Source: Acidobacteriota bacterium (GTDB lineage: Bacteria > Acidobacteriota > Terriglobia > UBA7540). From it: 31,230 nt of DNA. The stretch spans positions 1-31,230 of the forward strand of contig JAJYJL010000002.1 in NCBI GenBank assembly GCA_021789565.1, read 5' to 3'. Position 1 is the stretch's first letter; the number at the start of each line of letters is the position of its first letter. The position numbers were made by a program, and so were the translations under genes. Below are positions 7,797 through 16,145 of the stretch, piece by piece. Below the pieces are notes generated by a model. It saw only the letters and a program-made list of their open reading frames with translations, was not told where the DNA came from and searched no databases.

Positions 7797-8501
7797 ATGA
7801 GACAACCCATTGCCGTTTTAGGGATACTCTTCCTGGCAACGACTCTCTGCTCCGCAGCAGGTGAAGGCGTCATGGCCCATCGGGCCGGAATGCTTAGCCG
7901 TCCGGATTTGAACCCAGCAGCTCCAGTTGCTTTGACCATACCGGCGGAAACGTTGGTGAAAGCACGGCTCATTTCCGGAATGCACACCCTGGTCAGCCAT
8001 GTCAATGACCCTGTTTCGGCTGAGATGACAGAGCCAGTCTACGTCAACGGCCGGATGGCTCTGCCTGAGGGAACGCTTTTTGACGGGCACATCACCTCAA
8101 TCCGGCGCCCAAGCTGGATGCGACACAATGGTGAAATCGCCTTCCGATTTGACCATGTAACGCTGCCTGACGGCCACCAGGTTCAGGTTTCGGCAATCAT
8201 CACTCATCTGGACAACAACAGGAACCTGAGAGGCACCCTGGACTCAGAAGGACATCTGCGAGGCCACAGGCGGGGATCGTGGAGAAGTTTGCTAACTGGG
8301 GGGGTAGGCGTCGGAGGACTGACCATCGCCAAGCTGGCCATTGCGAGCTCGACCGCGCTGACCGTGGCCGCTCCCGCAAGCGCCGCGGCTTTTGTGGGCT
8401 ACGAACTTTTTCTGAGGCGTGGGAATAATGTGAATGTTCCGCCCATGACGGGTTGCCGCATTCGGATTCTCAGTTCAGTAACCGTTTCCGGCCTGGTCTA
8501 A
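7797..8501 (+). CDS. Secreted protein with VirB10/TrbI-like segment, unknown function
   Basis: About 234 residues. An N-terminal signal peptide (RQPIAVLGILFLATTLCSAAG) is followed by a segment near residues 40-145 (PAETLVKARLISGM, NDPVSAEMTEPVYVNGRMALPEGTLFDGHITS). This pattern of a value that must not be crossed by a host-chosen ligand resembles the beta-barrel part of VirB10/TrbI proteins, and similar stand-alone proteins are common in Acidobacteriota as I recall. A glycine- and alanine-rich hydrophobic stretch (about 165-205) could be a membrane or glycine-zipper segment. No type IV secretion genes are near, so secretion is not implied. I chose the ATG at 7797 because AGGGAGG stands just upstream and the signal peptide begins there. 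An in-frame TTG at 7719, with its own AAGGAGG 11 bases upstream, would add 26 residues. Confidence 0.7.
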   Translation: MRQPIAVLGILFLATTLCSAAGEGVMAHRAGMLSRPDLNPAAPVALTIPAETLVKARLISGMHTLVSHVNDPVSAEMTEPVYVNGRMALPEGTLFDGHITSIRRPSWMRHNGEIAFRFDHVTLPDGHQVQVSAIITHLDNNRNLRGTLDSEGHLRGHRRGSWRSLLTGGVGVGGLTIAKLAIASSTALTVAAPASAAAFVGYELFLRRGNNVNVPPMTGCRIRILSSVTVSGLV

Positions 8502-8550
8502 AAAGACCGGGAAAAACAGAGTTGAACCTTGTTCATAATGAGGGCGTGGT

Positions 8551-9483
8551 TTATCCTCCGCCACCGATGTCATTGTAGTTAGCTACCAGATTAATTCCTA
8601 TCTGGGTTCCTGTCTGTGAAAAATCCATGCTTTGGAAGGGGTTGGCCCGGTTGGGATATTGATTCTGCCAGGCAATCTGTTGAGCCAGTTTCAGCCCCTC
8701 CAGCAACTGCCTCAGGCTTGCCGCGTCTTCACCTGTTTTACAATACATTTCGAGATCTAACTGCACGTTGCTGCCTGTCTGGACCTGATATCCAAGCGCA
8801 TTCACACCCTCAAATACCTTTGCCCAGTCCAGTTCGACCGAGCTTTGCCGGGGCATCCAGCCCTTAAACCAGGACGCAACTGCTGAAGCGGTAGCAACAC
8901 CCCAGATGGGCGCCCCACCCTGTTCCTGTTTCACGACCTTGGCGAAAACGGCATTGGATCCGATAGAATCCCCGCCGCCGTTTAGCGTCTGCATAATCTG
9001 GCTTAGCGTGGCAAGTGTGCCGAAGACCCCCTCCGTCGAACTCAGGACCACAACGCATTGACTTTCCAGGCCCGCGCCAAGACAAAAACCGGTCTTCCCT
9101 CCAATTTGTTGTGGCGGAAGATTATGGGCGGCCGCTTGAGCCTCAAGCGTGGTGGAATGAAAGTGTCCTCCTGCAAACCCGTAAAGATTCAGATCTGGGC
9201 CGGAAGCATTCCAACCCAATACGAGCTGGTCAACGTCAGTTTCCGCCACGCCCAGTTCAGCCATCGACGCCTCGAGTTTCTTGAGACGCGGCCCCGTATA
9301 ATGTTCTTGCAAACTCGCATAATTCGGAAGCTTCCGCAGCGTTTCAGGACTTGAGAATTCAAAGCGGATGGTATCCGCTGGAAAGCTGCTTAAAGCCTTC
9401 GTGACCAGGTCCTGTCCCCATAAAGGCGCACCACCACAGCCCAGCAATACCACCACCCAGATGATAAATCTTAATGACTTCAT
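8551..9483 (-). CDS. Secreted protein of unknown function
   Basis: Protein of 310 residues that I cannot assign to a family. It begins with a signal peptide (hydrophobic core RFIIWVVVLLGCGGAPLWG); cleavage before QD is likely, though LLGC could also serve as a lipobox. The mature part has an amphipathic, well-ordered composition with segments such as FPADTIRFEFSSPETLRKLP and YTGPRLKKLEASMAELGV. It ends in a tail of four glycines. Its ATG follows the stop codon of the upstream methyltransferase-like gene with no base between (TGAATG) and uses the ribosome binding site AGAGG inside that gene, so the two are translationally coupled. The function is unknown. Confidence 0.72.
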   Translation of the reverse strand: MKSLRFIIWVVVLLGCGGAPLWGQDLVTKALSSFPADTIRFEFSSPETLRKLPNYASLQEHYTGPRLKKLEASMAELGVAETDVDQLVLGWNASGPDLNLYGFAGGHFHSTTLEAQAAAHNLPPQQIGGKTGFCLGAGLESQCVVVLSSTEGVFGTLATLSQIMQTLNGGGDSIGSNAVFAKVVKQEQGGAPIWGVATASAVASWFKGWMPRQSSVELDWAKVFEGVNALGYQVQTGSNVQLDLEMYCKTGEDAASLRQLLEGLKLAQQIAWQNQYPNRANPFQSMDFSQTGTQIGINLVANYNDIGGGG

Positions 9484-10131
9484 TCAGACCTCTTCTTCGG
9501 CTTTCAGTACCACCACTTCCCGTCTGTGTGATCGGGCAAGGAATGTCTTGAGGCTGCAGCCGGCGGTTAACTTTTCGATCTCCCGGTTGGATAACGGTGC
9601 GTAAGGAAATGTGCCGGCTCCTTCACCCTCCGCCCCGATTGTGGTAAGAGTCTCCAGCCACCATCGTCCGTCTTTACCCAAAGCAAGATTGGGTTCGCGG
9701 AGGAAGCAAAAAAAGATTCCTCCTGGCCCCAGCAGCGAAAGAAACAGTTGGACCAGATCCGGGACATAGTCCCGGGGAACAAGGTCAAGGAGGTGCCAAG
9801 AGCAAACTAAGCTGAGAGAACCCGGAGGAACGCGGGGTACCTGCTTGAGAAGTTCGTCCAGGCAAAACAGCTTTTGATTCCCTTCCTGCCGCCAGTAAAC
9901 GGGGGAGTCACGCTGCAAAGGAGCAATCATGTCTGCAACGTAAACCTTGGCGTACCGCTTTGTCAGAACACCCACCGTAGCCGACGAAACGGTGCCGCAG
10001 TCCAGAACGTGAGGGGTTGCGACGTCCTGGAGATAGTTCCAGACCCAATCGAGAGCCTGGCTGCGTCCTGCGGGACTCTGGCCTGAAGTAGACTTCTCGC
10101 GCGAAGTCTCCTGCGTCTTTACTGAAAACAT
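9484..10131 (-). CDS. SAM-dependent methyltransferase-like protein
   Basis: About 215 residues with the overall pattern of a class I methyltransferase fold. A beta strand and turn resembling motif I (HVLDCGTVSSATVGVLTKRY) is followed by VYVADM (acidic end of strand 2) and LSLVCSWHLLDLVP (motif-IV-like position), then LLGPGGIFFCFLREPN, typical of the strand-5 region. Motif I lacks the usual GxGxG, so SAM binding may be weak or lost. I chose the ATG at 10131; a GTG at 10152 would add seven residues, and neither has a strong ribosome binding site. It is directly coupled to the secreted-protein gene downstream and lies 138 bases after the bactofilin gene. The fold is likely; the substrate is unknown. 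Confidence 0.65.
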   Translation of the reverse strand: MFSVKTQETSREKSTSGQSPAGRSQALDWVWNYLQDVATPHVLDCGTVSSATVGVLTKRYAKVYVADMIAPLQRDSPVYWRQEGNQKLFCLDELLKQVPRVPPGSLSLVCSWHLLDLVPRDYVPDLVQLFLSLLGPGGIFFCFLREPNLALGKDGRWWLETLTTIGAEGEGAGTFPYAPLSNREIEKLTAGCSLKTFLARSHRREVVVLKAEEEV

Positions 10132-10269
10132 CTGCAGACCCTGATGCAACACCCGGACACGCTGTCATCACTTCGCCGGCCAGGCGGAACGCTCACAGGT
10201 TGCCAGGCCCGCCCACTCGCCCTGCGGTCCGCACACCGCGGTTGCAAATTGAGAACAGCATTCGTTCCT

Positions 10270-10788
10270 CTAATTCCCCGGCTTGGATGTAGCTGCCGCA
10301 GTAACGGGCTTACGTTCTTCCGGTTTTGCGTCGCGGAGGATATCGATGCTACCTTTGAAATAAGCCCCTTCTTCAATGGAGACGCTTCCCGACTTGAGGT
10401 CACCGGTCACATTGCCAGTCCGGCGAACTTCAATCTTTTCACGCGCGTTCACGTTCCCATTCACAGTCCCATAAACAACCACCTGCCGCGCCTCAATTTC
10501 GGCCTTGACTTTCCCGTTTGACCCTACCGTCAGACAATGGTCCTGCAGGTTAACGGTCCCTTCGAATTGGCCATCGATCACGAGGTCTTCGTTGGCAGAC
10601 AGTTCTCCCTTCAGAACAATTGAACGGCCAATGGTGGCCTGCACCTGGCCCTGAGGACTGCCACTTGTATCTCTTCGAATGCTTTCAGACATAGAGGTTT
10701 CCACCTTAGAAGGATTTGGCGTTGAGGGAAAAGTCGGCTTTGCAGACGGGACACCGGGCTGCGATTTTTTTTCCTTTTCCCACCACAT
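10270..10788 (-). CDS. Bactofilin (polymer-forming cytoskeletal protein)
   Basis: Protein of 172 residues. A flexible proline- and serine-rich N-terminus (1-50) is followed by the bactofilin domain (about 52-150): IGRSIVLKGELSANEDLVIDGQFEGTV, then repeating short strands such as VYGTVNGNVNAREKIEV and GNVTGDLKSGSVSIEEGAYFKG, which form a right-handed beta helix. Bactofilins self-assemble without nucleotide into filaments at the membrane and help place cell-wall or surface machinery. A short basic tail ends the protein. GAGAGGAG about seven bases before the ATG is a strong ribosome binding site. An A8 run lies in codons 6-8. The gene lies 179 bases after leuB on the same strand. Confidence 0.93.
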   Translation of the reverse strand: MWWEKEKKSQPGVPSAKPTFPSTPNPSKVETSMSESIRRDTSGSPQGQVQATIGRSIVLKGELSANEDLVIDGQFEGTVNLQDHCLTVGSNGKVKAEIEARQVVVYGTVNGNVNAREKIEVRRTGNVTGDLKSGSVSIEEGAYFKGSIDILRDAKPEERKPVTAAATSKPGN

Positions 10789-10967
10789 AACATGCTCCTC
10801 TCATTTTAGTTGTGGCGGAAAAGCCCGCCTGCCGCCCCCCATCGCCCTGCATATTAACTCGGAAGCTAACAAGATTGCAACGTTCATTCACCTCGCATGC
10901 CGAATGGCATGATTTTCATATCGTTGCGGGAACCATGGCGCCACTGGCGGCAGAAAATCCAGGCCAC

Positions 10968-12086
10968 TTACGGCTTTACTTCTTTGGGGCGGAAACGCGA
11001 GGACGCGAGAAGCTTTGTTGTTTCAGCTGCAATCAGATTCCCCATGCGTGATGTTGACACCGGACGCTTACGACCCGGCAGGTCCGGGGTCCGCGCTCCG
11101 CTCCTCAGGACCTTCTCGATAGCTGCTTCGATGGCAGCCGCGGGGCGCTCCATACGGAACGAATAGCGCAACATGAGCGCGGCGGAAGCAATGGCTGCAA
11201 TGGGGTTGGCGCGTTTTCTTCCTGCAATGTCAGGCGCAGACCCGTGGACAGGTTCATACAGGCCTGCCCGCTCACCCAGACTGGCCGACGGCAATAATCC
11301 AATTGAGCCCGTCAGCATCGCGGCCTCATCGCTGAGGATGTCGCCGAAAATGTTGTTGGTGAGGACCACGTCAAAGCTGGTGGGCTTGGCAATCAACTGC
11401 ATGGCGCAGTTGTCAACATAAAGGTGGTTAAGTTCGACGTCTGAATATGCCTGGCCAACCCGCGTGACCACATCGCGCCATAACCGGGAACTTTCAAGGA
11501 CATTCGCTTTATCAACCGAGGTCACCTTCCGCCTGCGAAGCCGTGCAAGCTGGAAGGCCCGATGGGCCACCCTTTCAATTTCATGCTCACCGTAGACCTC
11601 GGTATTCACACCCATCCGCTCGCCGTTCTTGGAAAAGATGCCTCGGGGATTGCCAAAATAAATTCCACCCATCAACTCACGAACAATCACCAGGTTCGTG
11701 CCCCGCACGACAGCGGGTTTCAAGACCGAAACACCCACCAGCGAATCAATCACGCGCGCCGGCCGGAGATTTGCGTAAACACGAAGCCTCTGGCGCAATT
11801 GCAACAGACCAGCCTCGGGCCGGCTGTCGGGCCGTCGTGAATCCCATTTAGGCCCGCCCACAGCTCCCAGAAGTACCGCTTGTGCGTGGTTGCAGATTGA
11901 AATGGTTTCGGGAGGAAGCGGCACAGCGGTGGCATCAATCGCGCAGCCGCCAATCAGTCCAGTCTGAAAACGAAATTTGGGCCCCACAATGGTCTCGATC
12001 GCTCGCAAGACCTTGAGGGCTTCTTCGGTTACCTCCGGGCCGATTCCGTCGCCCGGCAAGACAGCTATTTTGAATATGGCATGCAT
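10968..12086 (-). CDS. leuB: 3-isopropylmalate dehydrogenase
   Basis: NAD-dependent enzyme of leucine synthesis that oxidises and decarboxylates 3-isopropylmalate. The 372-residue length is usual. It has the N-terminal IAVLPGDGIGPEV motif, the substrate arginine region LLQLRQRLRVYANLRPAR, the RELMGGIYFGNPRG segment, the SVDKANVLESSRLWR motif near residue 190, and the metal- and cofactor-binding TNNIFGDILSDEAAMLTGSIGLLPSASLG. The NAD-binding EPVHGSAPDIAGR loop is present. The C-terminus is slightly extended with RFRPKEVKP. The ATG has no Shine-Dalgarno sequence; a candidate promoter sits close upstream. It lies 271 bases downstream of leuA on the same strand; leuC and leuD are not in the window. 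Confidence 0.96.
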   Translation of the reverse strand: MHAIFKIAVLPGDGIGPEVTEEALKVLRAIETIVGPKFRFQTGLIGGCAIDATAVPLPPETISICNHAQAVLLGAVGGPKWDSRRPDSRPEAGLLQLRQRLRVYANLRPARVIDSLVGVSVLKPAVVRGTNLVIVRELMGGIYFGNPRGIFSKNGERMGVNTEVYGEHEIERVAHRAFQLARLRRRKVTSVDKANVLESSRLWRDVVTRVGQAYSDVELNHLYVDNCAMQLIAKPTSFDVVLTNNIFGDILSDEAAMLTGSIGLLPSASLGERAGLYEPVHGSAPDIAGRKRANPIAAIASAALMLRYSFRMERPAAAIEAAIEKVLRSGARTPDLPGRKRPVSTSRMGNLIAAETTKLLASSRFRPKEVKP

Positions 12087-12098
12087 TTGATAACAGGC

Positions 12099-12128
12099 AT
12101 CTTACACGAATCGTACTGGAAAGGACAA
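12099..12128 (-). promoter_or_regulatory. Candidate promoter close to leuB start
   Basis: On the minus strand, TTGTCC (12128-12123) and TAAGAT (12104-12099) are separated by 18 bases. The -10 matches five of six consensus bases and the -35 three or four. Only 12 bases separate the -10 from the leuB ATG, so the transcript would have about five leader bases, in keeping with the missing ribosome binding site. Confidence 0.4.
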
Positions 12129-12357
12129 GATATAATTGAACTTAAAGAAGTGAAAGGGGCCCGAGGCAGCGAACCGGTCCCGTGCAAAAATATCAAGCTA
12201 TTTATTATCAACTCATTAGGAAGACTGATCATTTCCCCCGGGCGAGGGGTACATCTTGCCACTGGCACCACAGACCGCACCATGAACGCGTCCCGCGCCA
12301 CTCAAGAATTTCTCAGGCTTGCACTGCGATGAGTTACAGGAGGACCATCAGTCAAAG

Positions 12358-13950
12358 TCAGTATCCTCCGGGTAATAGACGGTCCACCAGTTCGTTTTCG
12401 TGGACGGACCCGCCGCCTGTTGCAGGATACCTTACACTCCGGCTGATTTCATAGACTCCCTTGTTGGCAGCCTGGAGGTACGCACGGGCCGCGGCTTCAA
12501 TCACGTTGTAGCTGGTGGACTTACCCGAAAATTCCTTTCCCTGGAAGCGGGCACGGATGACCACCTCTGCCGTACCGTCCGCTCCTGAGCTCACCGAATG
12601 AACAGAGAACTCAATCACCGTCCCTGGAATACCGGTGATGCGGTCGATCGCCCGAAAAGCGGCATCACAGGGGCCTTCATCCGTCGCCGATTCACGTGCG
12701 CACTGTCCATCCTTTTCCAGCTCAACAGTCGCCGTCGAACGCCCTTCGCTGTTCGATACGCTCTCCAGTAATTTCAGTGTGTAAAGTTCCGGAATGTGCT
12801 CGAAGCCCTCGTTCACAATGCTGATCAGGTCCTCGTCGTATACGTTCTTCTTACGATCCGCCAGCCTGGTGAACGATTCGTAGGCGCGCTCAATCTCCGG
12901 CTTGGTCAATTCGTAGCCGAGTTCGCGATAGCGGTTCGCCAGGGCGTGACGGCCGGAATGCTTCCCCAGAACAATATGGTTCGCCGGCATGCCCACCGTT
13001 TCCGGCGAAATGATTTCATAAGTGGTGGCGTTCTTCAGGTAGCCATCCTGGTGAATTCCCGCTTCGTGCGCAAAGGCGTTCCGCCCGACAACGGCCTTGT
13101 TTCTCTGCACCTGCATTCCGGTCAGTCGAATCAGCATCTGGCTTGCAGAATACAGTTCTTCGGTATGAACGTCGGTATGGACAGGTTCAACATCACGGCG
13201 CACATAAATTGCCATCACGATTTCTTCGAGGGCGGCGTTCCCCGCCCGTTCGCCAATGCCGTTGATCGTGCATTCCACTTGCCGGGCCCCTCCGCGGATT
13301 CCAGCAAGGGTGTTGGCGACCGCGAGTCCCAGATCATTATGCGCATGCGTGCTCAGAACAACATTCTCAATCCCGTGAACTCTGGCCTTCACATCGGCAA
13401 ACATCTCTTCGTATTCAGGCTCGAGGCAATACCCTACGGTATCGGGCAAGTTCAGCACCGTCGCACCAGCCTCCACTGCTGCGTGACAACATTCGATCAG
13501 AAAGCTGCGGTCCGTCCGGCCAGCATCCTCCGGAGAAAACTCCACATCGGGGCAGAGTGAGCTGGCATGGCCAACCGCCCACGAAATCATTTTCAGAACT
13601 TCTTCCCGGGTCTTGCGCAACTTGTATTTCAGGTGAATATCCGAGGTAGCCAGAAATGTGTGGATCCGCGGTTTTGCCGCGTCCTTCAGAGCGGCCCAGG
13701 CACGGTCAATATCAAGCTGGTTTGCGCGGGCGAGCGCGGCGATTGTGGGCCGCCGCAGCTCCGCGGAAATGACGGACACGGCATCAAAGTCACCCTGAGA
13801 TGCAATGGGGAACCCGGCCTCAATAATGTCAACCCCAAGGCGGTCGAGCTGGCGAGCCATTTCCAGCTTCTCGTCAAGATTCATGCTGCAGCCGGGCGAT
13901 TGTTCGCCATCGCGCAAGGTTGTGTCAAAAATGTACAGCTTTTCGCTCAT
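12358..13950 (-). CDS. leuA: 2-isopropylmalate synthase
   Basis: First committed enzyme of leucine synthesis, joining acetyl-CoA and 2-oxoisovalerate. The 530-residue protein has the TIM-barrel catalytic domain (about 1-270) with the [13 protein letters not shown] signature at 8-20, containing a metal-binding aspartate, and [20 protein letters not shown], which carries the metal-binding histidines. A helical linker follows ([19 protein letters not shown]). The LeuA allosteric domain (about 400-515), responsible for leucine feedback inhibition, is complete. GGAGGA lies six bases before the ATG. The start overlaps the stop of a short upstream reading frame by ATGA. Homocitrate or citramalate synthases share the fold, but the leuB neighbour favours leuA. 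Confidence 0.95.
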   Translation of the reverse strand: MSEKLYIFDTTLRDGEQSPGCSMNLDEKLEMARQLDRLGVDIIEAGFPIASQGDFDAVSVISAELRRPTIAALARANQLDIDRAWAALKDAAKPRIHTFLATSDIHLKYKLRKTREEVLKMISWAVGHASSLCPDVEFSPEDAGRTDRSFLIECCHAAVEAGATVLNLPDTVGYCLEPEYEEMFADVKARVHGIENVVLSTHAHNDLGLAVANTLAGIRGGARQVECTINGIGERAGNAALEEIVMAIYVRRDVEPVHTDVHTEELYSASQMLIRLTGMQVQRNKAVVGRNAFAHEAGIHQDGYLKNATTYEIISPETVGMPANHIVLGKHSGRHALANRYRELGYELTKPEIERAYESFTRLADRKKNVYDEDLISIVNEGFEHIPELYTLKLLESVSNSEGRSTATVELEKDGQCARESATDEGPCDAAFRAIDRITGIPGTVIEFSVHSVSSGADGTAEVVIRARFQGKEFSGKSTSYNVIEAAARAYLQAANKGVYEISRSVRYPATGGGSVHENELVDRLLPGGY

Positions 13951-14081
13951 TCAGATTCCTCCGCCCCCTGATATAGTATGAATTTTACGAGACGCAATTT
14001 GGGCATCCGAACCGATCTGACGATGTCAGTATTTTCCAATCGGTCGGCACGCAAAGTCAAATCAATCTTTGTGGTAGACAT
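13947..14081 (-). CDS. Possible small ORF coupled to leuA
   Basis: A 44-residue frame starts at ATG 14081 (MSTTKIDLTLRADRLENT) and ends in an ATGA overlap with the leuA start. GAGGAGAGG lies immediately upstream. The same frame can extend to 14228 (93 residues). The peptide is basic, has no run of leucines and resembles no known leader peptide or family. The ATGA junction is the main argument for it being translated; chance is a real alternative. Confidence 0.3.
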   Translation of the reverse strand: MSTTKIDLTLRADRLENTDIVRSVRMPKLRLVKFILYQGAEESE

Positions 14082-14771
14082 CCTCTCCTCATGGCCAGCT
14101 ATAACAGGCGGGTCGCCATCATCATGAACTCGATTCCGAACATTCACGCCAACAAATGAATCATCGCACAGGCAAAACGCGCGATTGCCTCTTTCGGCAG
14201 ATAGCTGGTAGCATGATGATTTGGACACTTGGGGCAGGACGCAGCCTGGTCATGTCAGAAGGCATATGAGAATCTGCTCCTTCGGCAAAAGCTACTTTTA
14301 AAGGTTTTAGAATCAGATTGTCAAATCTCATTCAGCGCTAATTTTGAAGGTCGGCGCATCCGTTTCTTTATCTACTCATAAGGTGCCAGACTAACGGCAA
14401 GTCGGGACGGGAATTTGAAAGTAATCCGGTCATACCTGCCGGGACCCTCCAACATCGTGAGTATGGATCGCGGGTTCCAGGAAAAGAGGTCCAGAGCAAC
14501 AATCCAGCATGAAACCAGGCATCGTTGTTGAGAGTGGGTCCGGAACATTCGCATCCTGACAAAGGTGCCGCGCCAGAGTGAGACGGCTTCGAACATTGTC
14601 CGGTCCCTCAAAAGTCCGATGTGGCTCGCGGATGGCTGAGGTCACAAGAAATGAACAAGGAAATTCTCATCCGCTGGAACCATTCCGGCTTCGGTGCATT
14701 TATCCAGCTATCCTGATGGAAAGGAAAAATGCAGGGGCGAAGGGCCGCTGTTAAGAAAACTTTCCCCACAC
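14082..14771. other. Long intergenic region between leuA and the TonB receptor gene
   Basis: About 690 bases without a convincing gene. The 14.29-14.39 kb part is AT-richer than its surroundings (for example TTTTAAAGGTTTTAGAAT) and is the likely place for divergent promoters, but I cannot fix a good -35/-10 pair. Frames across 14.37-14.65 kb are open on the minus strand in several registers, yet none shows a recognisable protein or ribosome binding site. A stretch near 14429-14480 looks like a degenerate short repeat seen in many genomes, but no second copy occurs in the window. Confidence 0.5.
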
Positions 14772-16145
14772 ATGCTGATCCAGATGCTACCCCTATTTGA
14801 AAAGCCAATGGGCGTTGTCTCACGCTTCAGATCTCGCCTACGCGCCAACCGGGAACAGGGGTCTTCCGTCCGCCAGGCAATACTGGCAGTAGCACTCATC
14901 TGCGTCTCCATCTGCTCTCCTGGTTTTATGGCGGCACAGACGGAAACCGGCACTCTCCAGGGCACCACAACTGCTCTGAACCCCCAGGGGCAACCCTTCC
15001 CCGTCGGTGGAGTAGCCATCAAGCTGACAGCAAACGCTCCCGGTTTGCAACCTGTAGTTGCATACTCCGACGAGAAGGGGAAATATGAGATTCCGGACCT
15101 TCCAGCGGGCCCTTATACCCTGGACGCCACCATTGAAGGCTTTAAGCCCATCATCCTGAAAGTCACCATCACCGCCGGCCAGACGCTCAAGCAAGACATC
15201 CGTTTACAGTTTCAGGAAATCCGGCAGAAGGTTGAAGTGCGCGAGACCGCGCCAATCATTTCAACCGAGGGCACCAATCCAGCAACCCAGACGCTGCAAG
15301 CCAAGCAACTACTCACCATTCCTGTCGTCCAGCAGGAGTTCAAACAGGAACTGCCTGTCACTCCTGGGGTCCTTCAAATCCAGACCGGCAAGATCTTCAT
15401 CAAGGGGGTCCCGGAAAGCCAAAGCATGCTCCTGCTGGACTCGGCGCAGGCCGTCGACCCGGTCACCGGTACCTATTCGATTGACGTTCCCATCGACGCC
15501 ATCCAGACCCTGGACGTCTACAAGGCGCCTTTCGGCGCGCAGTATGGAGGCTTTGTCGGCGGCATGACCAGCATTGACCTGAAAGCCCCACCCAACCAGT
15601 GGCACATGGCCATGCATGACCTGAATCCAAGCCTGCGCGGCAAGCAGGGCCATTTGGTCGGCTTTGCGAGGGCGACTCCGCGAATTCGATTTGGCGGACC
15701 TTTATGGAAAAACAAGGTCAATTTTGCTGAGTCCTTTCTCTATGAAATGAGGAAGCCCGATGTCCGCGGCCTGGCCTGGCCCAATGACTCCCAAAAGATT
15801 CAGGGCTACAACTCGATCACCCAGTTTCAATTTCTCTTATCACCGCAGCACTACGCATCTCTGACTGTCAACCTGTTCCCACGGCGCTATCAGTGGGCCG
15901 ACCTCAACGCACTGATCCCCCGCCGGCGACGGCGGACACCGGCCAGAAAGGTTACTCCATCGACGGCAGCGACACCTATCAATTCAAGTCGGGAAGCATT
16001 CTGCATACGCTTTTCAAGTTCACTCGAATGCAGAGTTACGCGCACGGGCACGGCCCGCAGGACATGTTGCTCACGCCAACAGGTATTGGTGGAAACTACT
16101 TCAACGCGTGGGCCAGAAACGGGCATCAGGAAGAGGGCCAGATGA
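14772..16145 (+). CDS. TonB-dependent receptor, N-terminal part (frame broken)
   Basis: First part of an outer-membrane TonB-dependent receptor. An N-terminal signal peptide has its hydrophobic core at SVRQAILAVALICVSICS and cleavage after MAAQ. A carboxypeptidase-regulatory-like beta-sandwich follows (TGTLQGTTTALNPQGQPFP to GQTLKQDIRLQ), then a plug domain (VEVRETAPIISTEG, IKGVPESQSMLLLDSAQ, PIDAIQTLDVYKAPFGAQYGGFVGGMTSI) and the first barrel strands. True coding ends at the C5 run 15917-15921. From there the listed frame is out of register (arginine-rich nonsense RRRRRTPARK) up to a chance stop at 16145. The start is uncertain: ATG codons at 14772, 14784 and 14808 are in frame and none has a clear ribosome binding site. 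Confidence 0.85.
   Translation: MLIQMLPLFEKPMGVVSRFRSRLRANREQGSSVRQAILAVALICVSICSPGFMAAQTETGTLQGTTTALNPQGQPFPVGGVAIKLTANAPGLQPVVAYSDEKGKYEIPDLPAGPYTLDATIEGFKPIILKVTITAGQTLKQDIRLQFQEIRQKVEVRETAPIISTEGTNPATQTLQAKQLLTIPVVQQEFKQELPVTPGVLQIQTGKIFIKGVPESQSMLLLDSAQAVDPVTGTYSIDVPIDAIQTLDVYKAPFGAQYGGFVGGMTSIDLKAPPNQWHMAMHDLNPSLRGKQGHLVGFARATPRIRFGGPLWKNKVNFAESFLYEMRKPDVRGLAWPNDSQKIQGYNSITQFQFLLSPQHYASLTVNLFPRRYQWADLNALIPRRRRRTPARKVTPSTAATPINSSREAFCIRFSSSLECRVTRTGTARRTCCSRQQVLVETTSTRGPETGIRKRAR

Noticed and set aside
8493..8510. Hairpin CTGGTCT/AGACCGG across the stop of the VirB10-like gene.
   Set aside because: It includes a G-U pair and has no downstream T-run on either strand; the T-run on the minus strand comes before the stem.
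12131..12136. Plus-strand TATAAT between leuB and leuA.
   Set aside because: No -35 at a proper distance and no gene follows on that strand.
12065..12301. Minus-strand open frame of 78 codons between leuA and leuB.
   Set aside because: It overlaps the leuB start in another frame, lacks a ribosome binding site and shows no family character.
14429..14480. Possible degenerate interspersed repeat (minus and plus frames reading VIPA...GSRVPG-like).
   Set aside because: It only recalls a common genomic repeat; there is no second copy in the window and the arms do not pair cleanly.
15890..15930. Programmed ribosomal frameshift in the TonB receptor.
   Set aside because: There is no known slippery heptamer or clear stimulatory structure, and receptors of this type are not known to use recoding; a one-base deletion is simpler.
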